A stretch of 64,000 nucleotides of DNA from Gerris lacustris (GCA_951217055.1 OX578283.1:31096260-31160259), one strand, 5' to 3'; shown: positions 43,297 to 54,990, counted from the stretch's first letter. Numbers and translations are program-made. The notes: generated by a model from the sequence alone, not told the origin.

Positions 43297-43570
43297 CTAA
43301 GAAAATAACTTTTCGATTTGAGTAAAGATTGTGTGATTCAACTTTATCGGACCCCCTGGACTAATAGTCCAGGAGAAAGCGTGCAAAAAAGTGCCTGACT
43401 TAACATCGAGCTTCGAGCTAGAATTTGGTGCATTAGTAAATCTTTTGGCGCCTTTTAAGGATATGTGGTCGGCTAAGTTCGTTTGCGGAACACATATACA
43501 TAGCTTGGCAATAGGCATTTGGAGTGAAACAAACCGGTGGAGAGCGGCCCTCCTTGTCACTTGTTAACCT
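43297..43570 (-). other. Less AT-rich block with a 90-codon frame lacking an initial ATG
   Basis: The minus strand is open for about 90 codons; the first in-frame ATG is 15 codons in (MPIAKLCICVPQTN...). Composition differs from the flanks. There is no recognisable domain and no clear acceptor and donor pair. It could be an exon of an unknown gene, a decayed element or a regulatory block; I cannot choose. Confidence 0.25.
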
Positions 43571-45748
43571 CTTTGATTTGGAGTAATATTTGACTAACTA
43601 ACCTATAAATACACATCAAACGTTATAAAAAACAAATAAAAAATATCAAGAAACGCGAACTTGGATTCCCTGCACAACATAACAGGAATTTCGGTAAAAT
43701 ACTGGAAACCCTGTACACCGTACTTATAAACTTAATAATATCTCCTTATCTTTTGTTAATATTTGTATGACTTTGAGGAGGTAGATATAGGTAAAAAATG
43801 TATAAAAGTTTATATTTAATTACTTGCAAAAACGAATGTGTGCACTGACGCTGATAAAATTCTTCATTACTATAGAACGACTGCGAATGAACAAAAGAAA
43901 GTTAATTTAAAATGAATTGTTTAAGAGAATGAGGAATTTTTGAAAAATGAGATAGTTAATTCCATTGAAATTTACGTTTTTATTTGTACCTAATACTTTT
44001 TTTCCTTTTTTCACTGGAAAAAAAACCAACCCTAAGTTTATCTCTAATAAAATCAGGGAGAAGGGTTAGAAAGTTGGGATTTTTTTCCCAGAGTTGAATT
44101 TAATTAAAGGTAAACATAGGGACAGATAGGATCTGAAGGGTGCCCTTACTTGGGCGCTCCCTGTGTAGGCACTAGATCGGGACCAGTGGTTGGGCACTCC
44201 ACGTTCTGTTTGTACATTTGACATAACATATAGACAGTATTGCCTTACCCTGTTTTGCAATCTATTTACCTCACAATGAATTCAACCTGTTTAGAAATTA
44301 ACAATTTTAATTAAAATTCTTCTTCAAAAAAGGCATTCTATTCTTATTAACAACAATATACGTATTATTTTATAAATGTATCCAGAGAAAGAGTATAAAA
44401 AAACTAATTATTATTAGTTTGTGGGGTGAGATTTGCAAAATATAATGGGCAAAGATAATTAAAAATAAATTTAAATATCACTGATGTAACAAAATAGATT
44501 TTACACTATTCAAAAATTTGGATTCCAAAATAATTTGGGTCCCTTTTATTTTTATTTTTCCAATAAAGATTTCTCAGAAAATCATAAAATTTGGTACCCT
44601 ACTGATATGCAAAGTCATTGAAACAGGTTCATTACAGTAGTAAAATTAGTGCAGTATTCTTTTTTACAAAAAACTATTTCGGATGCAGGTGGACCTTAGA
44701 AGGCAGCACCGGTTAATCAAAATAAAAATGTAGCTCCATTAATGGAATATCAATATTTATATGTTTTATAATTATTATGCTGATTTTAAGTTTTAATAAT
44801 GGACGATCATCAGGCATATAAATAGTCAATTAGATATGTCGTAAACGTGTGTTATTACTTAACACCGAAGTACAGCATTTTATACGACTTATAATACACG
44901 CTTTTAAACCCCCCTACTATCTCTCCCCCTTCCGATAACCTAGAAAGCTGGTACTTTCACAGATTAAGTATATCCAATGACACTTCATGTTTCTTTTTTT
45001 GAAATTTGAATTCATTAAACTGTAATTCTGCTTATTTCAATACCTCCTTACTTGGGCAAGGTCATAAAATAAGTGGGGAGAAAAAGTAAGTTGACCAAAA
45101 GAAAATTCTTTTGGAATTTTAAGGTCGCTTTGCCCTGATTGATTTCGTGACAGCTTAATTTAATGTGATATCTTCTATGAGTGAAATAAAATGAAGAATT
45201 GTTGCAAAAATTATTACAGCTGGCCAAAAAATGTCTCAAATAAATGTACCTACTGTAATAATACGAAGGGGTGTAAACATAAATATATTTTTATACATAC
45301 ATATATGTAACTAAGCGCTTAAAGTCAAATTTTGTAATATGTTTTAGCTTTCCCAACAACCAAAAAATGGAATATTTGGTTCAAGGTTTTGTCTTCGATT
45401 ACACCACTAATTACCTAAAATAAAGTAGAAAGGTTAATGTCTAATCAAACTATAATGCCCTCTAGAGGTAAAATAGTAGGGATTTTGATTTGAGATACAC
45501 AACACGCATACACTAAAAATAATAAATTCTCAACAAACAGGGTAACTTTAGAGCTCCCGTAATAGCATATAAGTAAAACTTAATAGGGATAAAAAAAATA
45601 GTTTGACAAGGGTTCAGCTTAAGTAGCTGATGTCAACTGTCAGATTTAATTGATTCCGGTTAAAATAAATACAGAAGGACAACATTAATAAAGGTTATTT
45701 ACATTAAAATTTTGAAATAATTACAAAATGATTTGCTACATTAAAAAA
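43571..45748. other. AT-rich DNA, nothing recognised
   Basis: No supported gene. 44100-44260 is less AT-rich, with CCCTTACTTGGGCGCTCCCT and a 64-codon frame, but no motif or terminus. Confidence 0.35.
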
Positions 45749-46014
45749 AAAGTGCGAGACTCTCACGCATTAGAAGTGAAAATTAATTTTTAGAAACAGT
45801 TTATTTTATGCATTGCTCTCTTTGCATTTGTTGACGATATTATTTCAGAATTAAGAAATGGTTATGTGGAATAAAATTGAAAAATAAAATATTTGCACAA
45901 CATTTTATCGAACAATGAAGAAAAAACATGAAAACAACATTTATATATATTGCATCATTATAATATATATAATATTACACTTATATACCAATTCTGTGTG
46001 TTAATAATACTAGC
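45749..46014 (+). repeat. Segmental duplication, copy 1
   Basis: From GTGCGAGACTCTCACGCATT through TTGTTGACGAT, TTAAGAAATGGTTATG and CATTTATATATATTGCATCA to TTACACTTATATAC, this parallels 47687-47946 at roughly 80% identity. Both copies are followed by a tRNA-derived SINE, so the SINE was probably part of the duplicated segment; copy 1 later gained about 395 bp in between. Confidence 0.75.
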
Positions 46015-46099
46015 CCATAAAAACCACGTTTTTATTAAATATCCTTTATGCTTTTGCTTTTTAAATATTGGTATTAATTAATTTTAATTTTAAATAATC

Positions 46100-46330
46100 A
46101 ATTAAAAATTAATTAATTTGTTAGAATGTTTTTGTTGTATATTGGTAGAGAGTCGATATGCCAAGTTTCAGCTCGATTAGATAAATTAATCCATTCATTT
46201 TTAAAAAGATAGGTAATTAATTAAATTTAAAAATTCATTAATTAAATCTATTTAATTAATTAATTTGTTAGAATGTTTTTGTATTGGTAGAGAGTCTATG
46301 TGTCAAGTTTCAGCTCGATTGGATGACTGG
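46100..46330 (+). repeat. Tandem pair, about 150 bp unit
   Basis: AATTTGTTAGAATGTTTTTG, TATTGGTAGAGAGTC and CAAGTTTCAGCTCGATT occur in the same order at about 46113-46180 and 46260-46322, separated by AT palindromes built of TTAATTAA. Confidence 0.75.
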
Positions 46331-46430
46331 AAGAGGGTTAACTAGCCATCCAAAGATTTTGACGACAGGCAGGCAGACACCCAGCCAGACATCCACAAAA
46401 GTAAAGTTAATATAAAGGATTAAAAAAAAA

Positions 46431-46640
46431 ATCATCTACCTCCGTGTGGTGCATTGGTTCAGCACATACGCCTGCTGAATCAGAGGTTGGTGGATCGAGA
46501 CAAGTCCAAGTGAAGGTTTTTTACTTAAACCGGCAGTTGATTTAAATATATTATACCTTCACTTAGACGAGTTTTGAATCACAAACTTGGTTAAATGCAA
46601 TTTCGTTTCATCCAAGCCAATTAACTATATCGCGCCTAAA
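46431..46640 (+). mobile_element. tRNA-derived SINE, copy 1
   Basis: Starts CTACCTCCGTGTGGTGCATT with a tRNA-like A box (GGTTCAGCACATACGCC), then CTGCTGAATCAGAGG and a decayed B box (GGTGGATCGAGACAAGTCC). A shared body ends near CGCGCCTAAATAAG. The preceding A-run belongs to whatever lies upstream. The head resembles tRNA-derived insect SINEs; the exact parent tRNA is not certain. Confidence 0.65.
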
Positions 46641-46955
46641 TAAGTTATCACTTCAATAAGTACACGTGTGAGTAAAACTTAAGTCAAAAATATATTATTT
46701 TATTTATTTAGATAGTTATTCCCACAAACTTATTGTAAAATACTTTTACTTTATGGCCAAGAAGGTGAAAAACTAAGTTACAAAAAAAGAAAATGAGATA
46801 AAAAAGTAAAAAGTTTTGATATAAAAAAGCGTGATACATTTAACCCTACTCTATCATTCTTGGCTTTAGTAAATATCCTTAAAAGAAGCACCGTTGAATT
46901 TACATAATTTCTTTAATGTTTTGAATAATATAATCATTTTGATTTTTTTTTTTAA

Positions 46956-47190
46956 TATGTTGTTTATTATTCCCAAAGGTGGGCAGATGTTGATATCAAA
47001 AGCGTGGCATCTGCGTCTTCTATAGCACGCGCCAAGTTACAAGTCTTAAGACTGCTTCACCCTTGATGGAAAATGTCAAAGATTTATCATGATGGTAACT
47101 AGAGAAGAATTGAAACCGATCTTAGATGCGATGCTGACTCGTGCCTTTAAAGACATATTAAACCCTCAACCACCCACGAGAAAACAATAG
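46956..47190 (+). pseudogene. Frameshifted coding-like fragment of unknown family
   Basis: A plus-strand frame reads RWADVDIKSVASASSIARAK and ends LQVLRLLHP-stop at 47064. One base on, a second frame continues MVTREELKPILDAMLTRAF to TAG at 47188. Together they look like one protein of about 75 residues broken by a small indel. Composition is clearly less AT-rich than the flanks. I do not recognise the family; mobile-element origin is likely given the place between duplicated segments. Confidence 0.35.
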
Positions 47191-47199
47191 CTTTTCTAG

Positions 47200-47686
47200 G
47201 TAGAACACTTTGAAATACCATTATTTAGAATATATTATCATTTATATATATTTATATTAGGGTATTATACATATAATATTTAATATTAAAGAATGTTTCG
47301 AAGTTTAAGTATAATACTACAATATAAATAAGAGATGATTTGGGTTTTATTTTCAATGTAATTTAAATATATCCTTCTTAACAATAGATTGTGATATAAT
47401 TCGATATATTATAGTTGTTCATGATACAACCATTTATATTTAGAGGGTGTTGTAGCTTGGGCCACCAAGTGATGCAACCATCTCAAGATGGAACACATAT
47501 CTAGCCAAAGAGATCAGATTGTAAGAAGTAGGTATGTTGGCTAATGACGATTAGAAAGAACTCTTCAAGAAATAAGCAAAGGAGCATTGCTGACCCTTCG
47601 CAGGTAGAATTATCAAAAGATTAAACGATTAATTTGTGACCAGCATTAATATAATCCTTGCATATATTTGAGAAAAAAACAAACAA
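47200..47686. other. AT-rich DNA with a coding-like patch
   Basis: At 47455-47612 the plus strand carries ERTLQEISKGALLTLRR and other short coding-like pieces in broken frames, possibly continuing the fragment at 46956-47190. Otherwise unclassified. Confidence 0.3.
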
Positions 47687-47946
47687 AATGCGTGAGACTC
47701 TCACGTATTGGAAGTGAAAGTCCTAGAAACAGTTGACTTATGTATGCTCAATTTGTATCTGTTGACGATTTTATTATTTCTGGATTAAGAAATGGTTATG
47801 CGTAATTTAATTGAAACATAAAATATTTTCACAATATTTTAGCGAATAGTGAAGAAAAACCATGAAAACCACATTTATATATGTATATTATATTATTATA
47901 ATGTATATAATATTACGCTTATATACAAAATTTATAAATATACTTA
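47687..47946 (+). repeat. Segmental duplication, copy 2
   Basis: Parallels 45749-46014 (GCGTGAGACTCTCACGTATT ... TTACGCTTATATAC). Here only about 30 bp separate it from the SINE, the probable original arrangement. Confidence 0.75.
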
Positions 47947-47973
47947 TACATAAAATTCAATATGTGTTGAAAA

Positions 47974-48150
47974 TCATTTATCTCCGCGGTGCAATGGTTA
48001 GCACTTATGCCTGCTGAATTAGAGGTCGGCAGATCGAGACTCGTCGAGGTGAAAGATTTTTTACAGGTAAATCTTTCTCTTAGACGAGTCTAGAATCACA
48101 AACTCTTACGTGCAATTTCGTTACAAGCCAATTTACTCTTCCACGCCTAA
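47974..48150 (+). mobile_element. tRNA-derived SINE, copy 2
   Basis: ATTTATCTCCGCGGTGCAAT, A box GGTTAGCACTTATGCC, CTGCTGAATTAGAGG, then B-box remnant GCAGATCGAGACTC. It is better preserved at the A box than copy 1 and shares the tail ATCACAAACT...TGCAATTTCGTT. Confidence 0.7.
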
Positions 48151-48228
48151 TTAAGATTCACTTAAAAAAATAAAAGCAATGAAACAAATCTTTGTATAGT
48201 CTCAATATAATCGAGTTATAGCAGTTAA

Positions 48229-48798
48229 TGTTAGCAAGACTATCGGTACGTGATAGCTTGCCTGTACTTGCTCGTCTAAATTCTACTCACAAGAGCTCGC
48301 TTATGCTAGCGCTTCTCTCTCTTAAAAAACTGTATTACTTGCACGTCTATATTGATACACGGAAGCTTTAATCTATTACTCTTCGATATTGCGTTTTGCG
48401 TGTAATTATGCATTTAACATATGCATTCTAGTCTATACTGTAAGCAAGATTACTTAGTTCTTCTTGCCTTTTTGTATCAAGTTCAACAGAACTTAGTTCA
48501 ATTGGCTATTGTATATCTTATTCTCAAGTGCTTGTTTATGTTTGATAGTAGACTATACAAATTCTATTCGCTTTTCTATATTTTTCCCTATTCTGTTCGC
48601 GACATCTTCTTTATTTTGATAATACATGCAATCTTGATTTAGTTGAGTCTTTAACATCGTGTTGCGAGAGTTTGTTCTTGAATTTCGTTTAATGATATAC
48701 GAAATAAAAGTTTGTTCCTGTCTGATCTACTGAGTGATTAATAATGAGTACTTCATTATTAATAAGTATATACTGAGTTCAGCTACGCTCATTCGGTA
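48229..48798 (+). mobile_element. Possible solo LTR
   Basis: A 570-bp block begins TGTTAGCAAG, has AATAAA at 48703 about 95 bp before its end, and is bounded by GTTAA at 48224-48228 and 48799-48803, a possible 5-bp duplication. It ends CGGTA and not the usual CA, which weakens the case. No second LTR or polyprotein lies next to it. Confidence 0.35.
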
Positions 48799-49115
48799 GT
48801 TAAATCCACCCTGATAAAAATATTAAGTGAGTTTCTACATAAAACTGGAAATGAGGAACTACTATTAAATCAAGGATTTGATGTTTCAAGTGCTATCCAA
48901 ATTGTACAACTGGATCTATTCTCAATATGAAAAATATATACCTCTGACGGTTTTCTCTGATAAATATTCAGGACTATGGACTGAGCAAATTGATCGTTCC
49001 TCTTTGCGTCAAAGAGCAAATTGTCCCTTTTTCTGTTCCACTTAAAGTAATAACTTAATTGTTCGCACATTCTCTATTACTCAAAAAATAGGACAGAAGT
49101 AAAAAAAAATTTAAA

Positions 49116-49672
49116 AAATCGGACTGAGACAACTCAGACAAACTTTCTCATATACAAGTTCATAATTACATAGCCTATTGTTTTCCATTTATTGGTTTAC
49201 GAGTTTTCCAAGGTACATTTAATAATTATTGAACATTTTATTAAAATTTACCATACAAATAACTCCTTGGCGCGGAATCGAACCCGTCCTCTCTCCGTCC
49301 GCGTTTAAAGCTATTTTCTCAAGAACTAGATTCCCCCCCCCCCCCCCAAAAAAAAGCTTGTATCGTTAGATTCGTATTTAAATGGACTAAATTTTAGATT
49401 GTTTTGTTTATTAAAATCGTCGGTTTTTGAGGGAAGCTCTCCCAAATTTGGAGCTAAAATTCATTTCTCGATCTTGACTCGGGGTATACGACTTTTCTGA
49501 ACATGGTATGCCAAAATCTATCCAGTAGTTTAGGCTCCATGCGTCTGTACAGAAGACAGACAGACATTTTTAAAAACCTCTTTTTTTGACTCAAAACGTG
49601 TAAATCTATCAAAATCTCAATATTAAATTTTCGTGCCATCGCAATACTTCCTCTATATATGATAAAGTAAAA
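49116..49672 (+). repeat. Dispersed family A, internally altered copy
   Basis: Begins ACTGAGACAACTCAGACAAA. After a segment not shared with the other copies (49160-49320, including GGAATCGAACCC, a tRNA B box on the other strand), it resumes at CGTTAGATTCGTATTTAAAT and follows the 52.5-kb copy to GATAAAGTAAAAAG. A run of 15 C at 49333-49347 lies at the junction. Confidence 0.75.
49333..49347. repeat. Poly(C) run
   Basis: 15 C followed by 8 A. Confidence 0.9.
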
Positions 49673-51330
49673 AGGGGTCTGACTTCATGGAAAAATTCAA
49701 TGCTACTCTTATACCTTCAGTTTATGTTTTGATCGTCCAGTTTTTCATTAAGTAAAAACTGCAGATATTGTTAAGGCCATTCAGACATGCTCCAGCTCCA
49801 CTCTAATGTAGAACCGATAAACAGCTAAGTAAAACACAAGACAATCTGAACGTCGTTTTGCAACGAATGTCAACAAAATTGACTTACTAAAAATCAAATA
49901 TACAATCGACTTTTTATTATTGCTGTTTTCCATTTAAATTGATTCAATTAGTTTATTAATTTAAGCATTAACATTTCAGAATACAAAAGTCTTCAAATAA
50001 GTAAACAAATTTTTCACTTTTATTTTTACTGCAAATGATAAACAAGACCCATGGCTAATAAAAAACCGTCGAATTACAGCTACTATCATGTAAATTATTT
50101 ACAAAAAAAAAACCTTTGTGCGTTGTTCTTATTCCATCATAAAGTGGGGTAAATTATAAATGAAAATGACTTACTAAGGTAATGATCCACTTGAAAATCA
50201 ATAGACCCTTCTGACGAATTAGGGATAAAACGAAACACTACTTTTACCTGTCGAGTAAAATGCGGGAATTCTCACTGTAAATGACACCTGATGTATCGAT
50301 TTCATATTAAAATCTATCTTTTCTAATATATTAATCTGTATATTATGTAATATTATGACAGTAATTTGTTTTAATAAATATGCATTTAAAAATGAGGTAA
50401 TATATTAATAGCTTATTGGCACAAAATAATTTGATAAAGTAGAGTAATTTTTAATTTTGAAATAGATAGGATGAAATAATGAAGAGATTTAGATTATAAA
50501 TTATAGTATTATAGTAAATGTAATAAGGAATTAGAGCCATCAGTTATATACATCAGTAATTACATAAAATGTAATTAATTATAAATAAGAATAAATTTAA
50601 CTTTAAATTGAAGAAAAGTAATTATAGTTTTATCCGCATCTATTAATTAGATTAAATGAAAATATGATTTTAAGAAATCTGTAATTTATGAATCTATGTG
50701 ATGTAAATAAGAAACAACTGTAAGAATTACATTTGAGTAAATGTAAGTATATGAGTGAGAGGAAATGTAATACGGTTAGTAATGATAAAATATAATGTGT
50801 ATAATTCGGTAAATCAGATTTAATTTTAAATTAAATTTACGTGGAGAAAAATATAATTTAATAATAAAATTTTTTTAAAAATTTTAGTTCATTTAGGCAT
50901 AATGAACTCTAATTAGGCTTATTTTTATTATTATCAATAAATATTTTATAAATTATATTTTTTCAGTTAATATTATCGGAATAAGCTTTTAAAAAACGTG
51001 TCTTACGAAGACTGCCATACTTTCTTAATTTCAATGTATCAATAAGCACAGTTTTGAGATGACACAAGAAGGTAACATTGAGGTAAACAATTTTGTTATT
51101 TACAATTAAAATTTGAACATAATATCGGTGGAGAACGAAACATATTATTAAGGCATTTTGATGTCTTTAATTATAATGTGTTTGGTACTTCTTTATATTG
51201 TTACTCACCTATGTTTTTTTTTTTTTTTTTTGAATATGAATGACTTTGACTAAATATAACTATTAAGACAAAGGGATTTTTAGTCTAATGTACTTTAGGA
51301 CAAAGGAATATCACACTTCTATTTTTATAA
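49673..51330. other. AT-rich DNA, nothing recognised
   Basis: No supported gene. On the minus strand ATTTACAG and CAG/GTAAAA bound a 27-nt stretch near 50245-50271, which is splice-like but unsupported. Confidence 0.35.
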
Positions 51331-51377
51331 GGGGAGTAACAGTCTAAAGAAGAACCTTCTTTAGATTGTTACTCCCC
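51331..51377. repeat. 47-nt hairpin
   Basis: GGGGAGTAACAGTCTAAAGA with AG pairs with CTTCTTTAGATTGTTACTCC and CC through a 3-nt AAC loop, with one mismatch in 22. Such a small loop suggests a palindromic copying event and not a processed RNA. Confidence 0.75.
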
Positions 51378-52511
51378 TCTGTTTTTTTATAAGGTGCCAT
51401 TTGTTTTGTACAAAAAATCTTTAAAAAACATTAACCTATTTAACATGACCTGGTTTTCTGACTTAGGAAGTATGAAAAAGGGATGATACCATATAAAGGA
51501 CACTCAGCCCCATAATAATAATGTCCTGCGTGTAATATGTATGGGTTGTGAGAGGGGAGGGGGTAAAACATTGGGTAAGGTCAGAAACATAGGACCCAGA
51601 CGGTCTGGCCCACAACATAAGAGGGGGTAGAGAGAGCCTCCCTTTTGCTTGTGTCTTGGGACAAGAAAATCAGACCCTTATAAGTTGGTAGAAGGTCTCC
51701 ACCCTACATGTGCGCCCTTGGTTACCATAGAAACGCATCCCTTAACTCCCACCACCTGTATATCAATATACTGGCCTAATTCTCACCCCCTTTTTTTCCT
51801 CTCCTGTACCTTTTCAGAAATTCAACAGACTCGCATCATAAAAAAAACCTTTGTAAAACAAAAAAACCTTTAGACCTTCTTATTCATTAATGCATCACCT
51901 GTGTTTTTTCTTCTTAAAGGAAAAAAACTCTTTCTGCATACATCTACTTTTTTTATTTATTTATTTTACTCTGCTTTTTTTACGATCTTACTCTAAACCA
52001 TACAAAAAACACTATTTATGAATGTGGTTTATGTCCCATTTAAAAATACCTTCAATAAACAAAAACAAACTACAAAAAAGAGGATATTAAACAAAAAAAA
52101 TATTGAAAGGGTTGATTCTTTTTGTGTTTAACTTTTACCCTTTAAGAAGAAGAAGAAAAAAACGTACAAGGAAGAAATTAGGTCAAAGAATTATTTATAA
52201 TGTGGGTAACACGGAGTTTGATTAATTAGAAAAAATATGAAATAGTTAATTTGTGGAATCTACTTTTATCCTAATAAAACTCTTTAAAGATAAAACTTAA
52301 TCCGAAATAATTAAACCCTAATAGCACTCTGTTAATGGTAAATACAACATTAGATTATTAAAGGACGGGGGATCGAACAACAACCACTCAAGTTTAATCA
52401 TTACCCAATCTGATAATGTGTACAAAACCATGGCGTACCGCTCTGGGATAAACACCAACTAATGTTCTTAAAATTAACTTGAAATAAGATAATTAATTAC
52501 AATATTAAAGA
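51378..52511. other. Unclassified DNA
   Basis: Contains a pyrimidine-rich block at 51600-51850 with a 74-codon plus-strand frame lacking any motif. Nothing else recognised. Confidence 0.35.
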
Positions 52512-53022
52512 AAAGTCGGTCCAAGACAACTCAGTCTAACTTTCTCAAATAATCTCGGTCCAAGATCCCAGAAACTTTTTGTTTTCGATTTTCAACAAAA
52601 TCAGATTTATTTTTATCAATAACTGGGAAACTAGATTTTTCCTGGGAAAACAGTTTATATCGTTGGATTCTTATTTTCATGGAATAAATTTTACAATATA
52701 TTAATCAAAATCATCGAAAACCATTTTCAGGAAATAATTTTTTTCACGTCTTTTCAGAGTTTTTGGAAGGGAAGTGCCCCCAAATTTGGAGCTAAAATTA
52801 ATTTCTCGATTTCGCCTCAGGTTATGATTTTTCTGAACATATATGCCGAATTTTGGCCCCGTAGTTTAGGCTCCATGCTTCTGCCCAGACAACCATCGGA
52901 CATTTTTTAAAAACCGCTTGTTTGGATTCAGGGGACTTCAAAACGTGTAAATCCATCAAAATCGATAATTGAATTTTTGCTCCATCACAATACTTTCTCT
53001 TTATATGAAAAAGTAAAAAGTG
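52512..53022 (+). repeat. Dispersed family A, fullest copy
   Basis: About 510 bp, uninterrupted: AAGTCGGTCCAAGACAACTC ... GAAACTTTTTGTTTTCGATT ... ATTTTTCCTGGGAAAACAG ... CCCAAATTTGGAGCTAAAAT ... TTTCTCGATTTCGCCT ... CCATGCTTCTG ... TCAAAACGTGTAAATCCATC ... CACAATACTTTCTCTTTATA. It serves as the reference for the broken copies at 49 and 61 kb; a faint member may lie at 56205-56295. Non-coding. Confidence 0.8.
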
Positions 53023-53675
53023 GAAGACATAAAGATACACAATGCCGTTAGGTTTAAGGTATAATTTGCAGTAAGTTTCGTAGTCTTTTTTCTTTGAAAT
53101 TATAATTAATGGTTTACTTTTTTAGGTATTTGCATTTGCCTGAGTTAGTTAGACATGCTTATAATGTTACTACAAAGTTTGCTGATTCTCCACTCTGGTC
53201 CTCAACTAAAGGCCAAGCATTGAAATTTACATCAGACCCAATACTATAATAACATCAAGGATCCAATTAAAAGTGATGTATCCAGGCGAAGATTAATTTT
53301 TGATTAACTCAAAATAAGATTCTAATTCAACTCTCGCATTATTTATAAATACCGATTCTACCCTTATAAAATAATAAATAAATAAATACTAACTACCAAT
53401 TAAAGTAATTCGATTTTGCCTAGATGTCGAGTATAAAATATCGGAGAAAGGTAATGAAACAATCATAGTTAAATTAAGAGTAAATTGTGTGTGTGAAGTT
53501 TGTTTTTTATATGAAATTTTCCACCTTGATTGTGATTTACCACAAAGGATGTTATAAGTACTAATCATGGACACCATACTTGTCTGTTGATGCTCATGCA
53601 GCACACAGTCAGCTGGCTTTTAGAACTCTTAGTTCTTTCTTTGAAATGGCCGACTTTAACTAGTTTATAAGAAAT
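53023..53675. other. AT-rich DNA, nothing recognised
   Basis: No supported gene or repeat family. Confidence 0.4.
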
Positions 53676-53860
53676 AAGACAAACAGTCTCTCCACGTAAA
53701 TTGGGGGGGGGGGGGGGGAATATATATTGCAAGAGCAGCTTTCAGCCTTCAAAAGGCCGTCATCAGTTTAGTTAGTGGCAGATCTACTTCATGCCGGATC
53801 GACGTGAGATTCCTTCTTTTTTTTAATTTACGTGGAGAGACTGTTTGTGGTATTCCTTTA
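53676..53860. mobile_element. Inverted-repeat block with a hammerhead-like hairpin
   Basis: ACAAACAGTCTCTCCACGTA plus AATT at about 53680 is exactly mirrored at 53824-53849. Between them are a run of 16 G (53703-53718) and, on the minus strand, CTGATGA (53766-53760), a GGCCTT-TTG-AAGGCT hairpin and GAAA (53743-53740). The right mirror and the following GGTATTCCTTTAAGATGA...TCTATAGACGCTCC match the first copy at 25790-25860, so both are one Penelope-like family; here its end is present in inverted duplicate. Confidence 0.55.
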
Positions 53861-54479
53861 AGATGAGCTCTATAGACGCTCCCATATCCAGCATAGCTCA
53901 TAAGTGTTAGTAAGGATTAAGGAAGCAAAGAAAATGTCATGAATTAAGTTTTAATTTCATGCTAAAAGTTCCTTGTATTATGTCGTTTACTTGATAAAAT
54001 ATAACTGGAAAAGTTACTGGACATACAGAATTATCAAATGAGAAGAAAATGACCTTTGTTTGAAGATGAATTTGAGTCTGAACCCAATTGAAATCGCCGA
54101 TATCGTGATAAATGACCAATGATTGTTAGCAAATTTAGGACATTAAAAAAATAAATACAGATGAATTCGAGGTAACTATTGTGGTTCACGTTAGACTTGC
54201 GTCTTGATATAGGCCTAATAATAATCAGCGATTCTAAGCAATCGTTCTAGAATTATCAATACAGATCCTTCATGAAAATAGTTATTGAGATTGAAAAGAA
54301 TTGATACCGCATCTTGATGCCTATAGTAAGACCATTCGAATGGAACTAAGATTTCGCTCTAATTTTCTCCAGCTAAAACTTTAATCAAAGGATATTATAA
54401 CATTTCCACAATTAAGATTGTCCATCCTGATAACATTGGAACCTCGAAATAGAGGTAGCTGGTCGTATACGGGTGAGTT
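53861..54479. other. AT-rich DNA, nothing recognised
   Basis: No supported gene. A 60-codon frame on the minus strand has no motif. Confidence 0.4.
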
Positions 54480-54990
54480 CTTTGTGTTTGAAGCTAAGGG
54501 TACTTGAATGCCCAGTTCGAAGGCCTCCACAACCCACCCCCCGCAGGGCCTGCCCCTGGGTTTCTCTTCCACTATTTTTTTCCTCTGCCTCCGTTGCCTA
54601 TCCCACCCCGAGCCAAGGGGGAGGTTAAGCCCTGTCACTCCGGCGATAATGAGCATGCGCTCTCCACGATTTTTTTCAGACCTTATTGATTTTTTTATTA
54701 CGAGAGAGGCTGGCGGCCCCCTCGCCCATACCACCGCCCCCCTTCTCCTGCAGTTGCATCTTTAATGCCGCCTCTCACTTCGTCTCCCCCGACGCCAAGT
54801 TGTTTCCTAGCTCTGTCCCCCTCACCAAGCTTACAACACTTTTTTTCTGACCTGACGATTTCTTCTTTTTTTCAGCTTTTCCTCCTGGCCCTCACTTCAA
54901 AACACGGCTTACTCACTTCCACCGTACATTTTAATATCATCATCCTGACGCATCCCCTCCTCCCTCCTATCCTTTAAACTCTTTAACTCA
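54480..54990. other. GC-rich then pyrimidine-rich island
   Basis: About 500 bp with strong C/T bias on the plus strand (CCCACCCCCCGCAGGGCCTG, CCCCCTCGCCCATACCACCG, CTTCTTTTTTTCAG). Open frames run on both strands, the longest 117 codons on the minus strand, but they start at GTG or overlap each other and have no recognisable domain. The composition is foreign to the window. It could be part of a GC-rich mobile element; no termini found. Confidence 0.35.

Noticed and set aside
49270..49300. tRNA-like GGGTTCGATTCC on the minus strand
   Set aside because: Only a B-box-like word; no A box or cloverleaf around it, so not called as a tRNA or SINE.
50245..50271. 27-nt minus-strand stretch between ATTTACAG and CAG/GTAAAA
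   Set aside because: Weak acceptor and no coding evidence beyond nine codons.
54381..54734. 117-codon minus-strand frame in the GC-rich island
   Set aside because: Starts at GTG, overlaps open frames on the other strand, and shows no motif; GC-rich DNA has few stops by chance.
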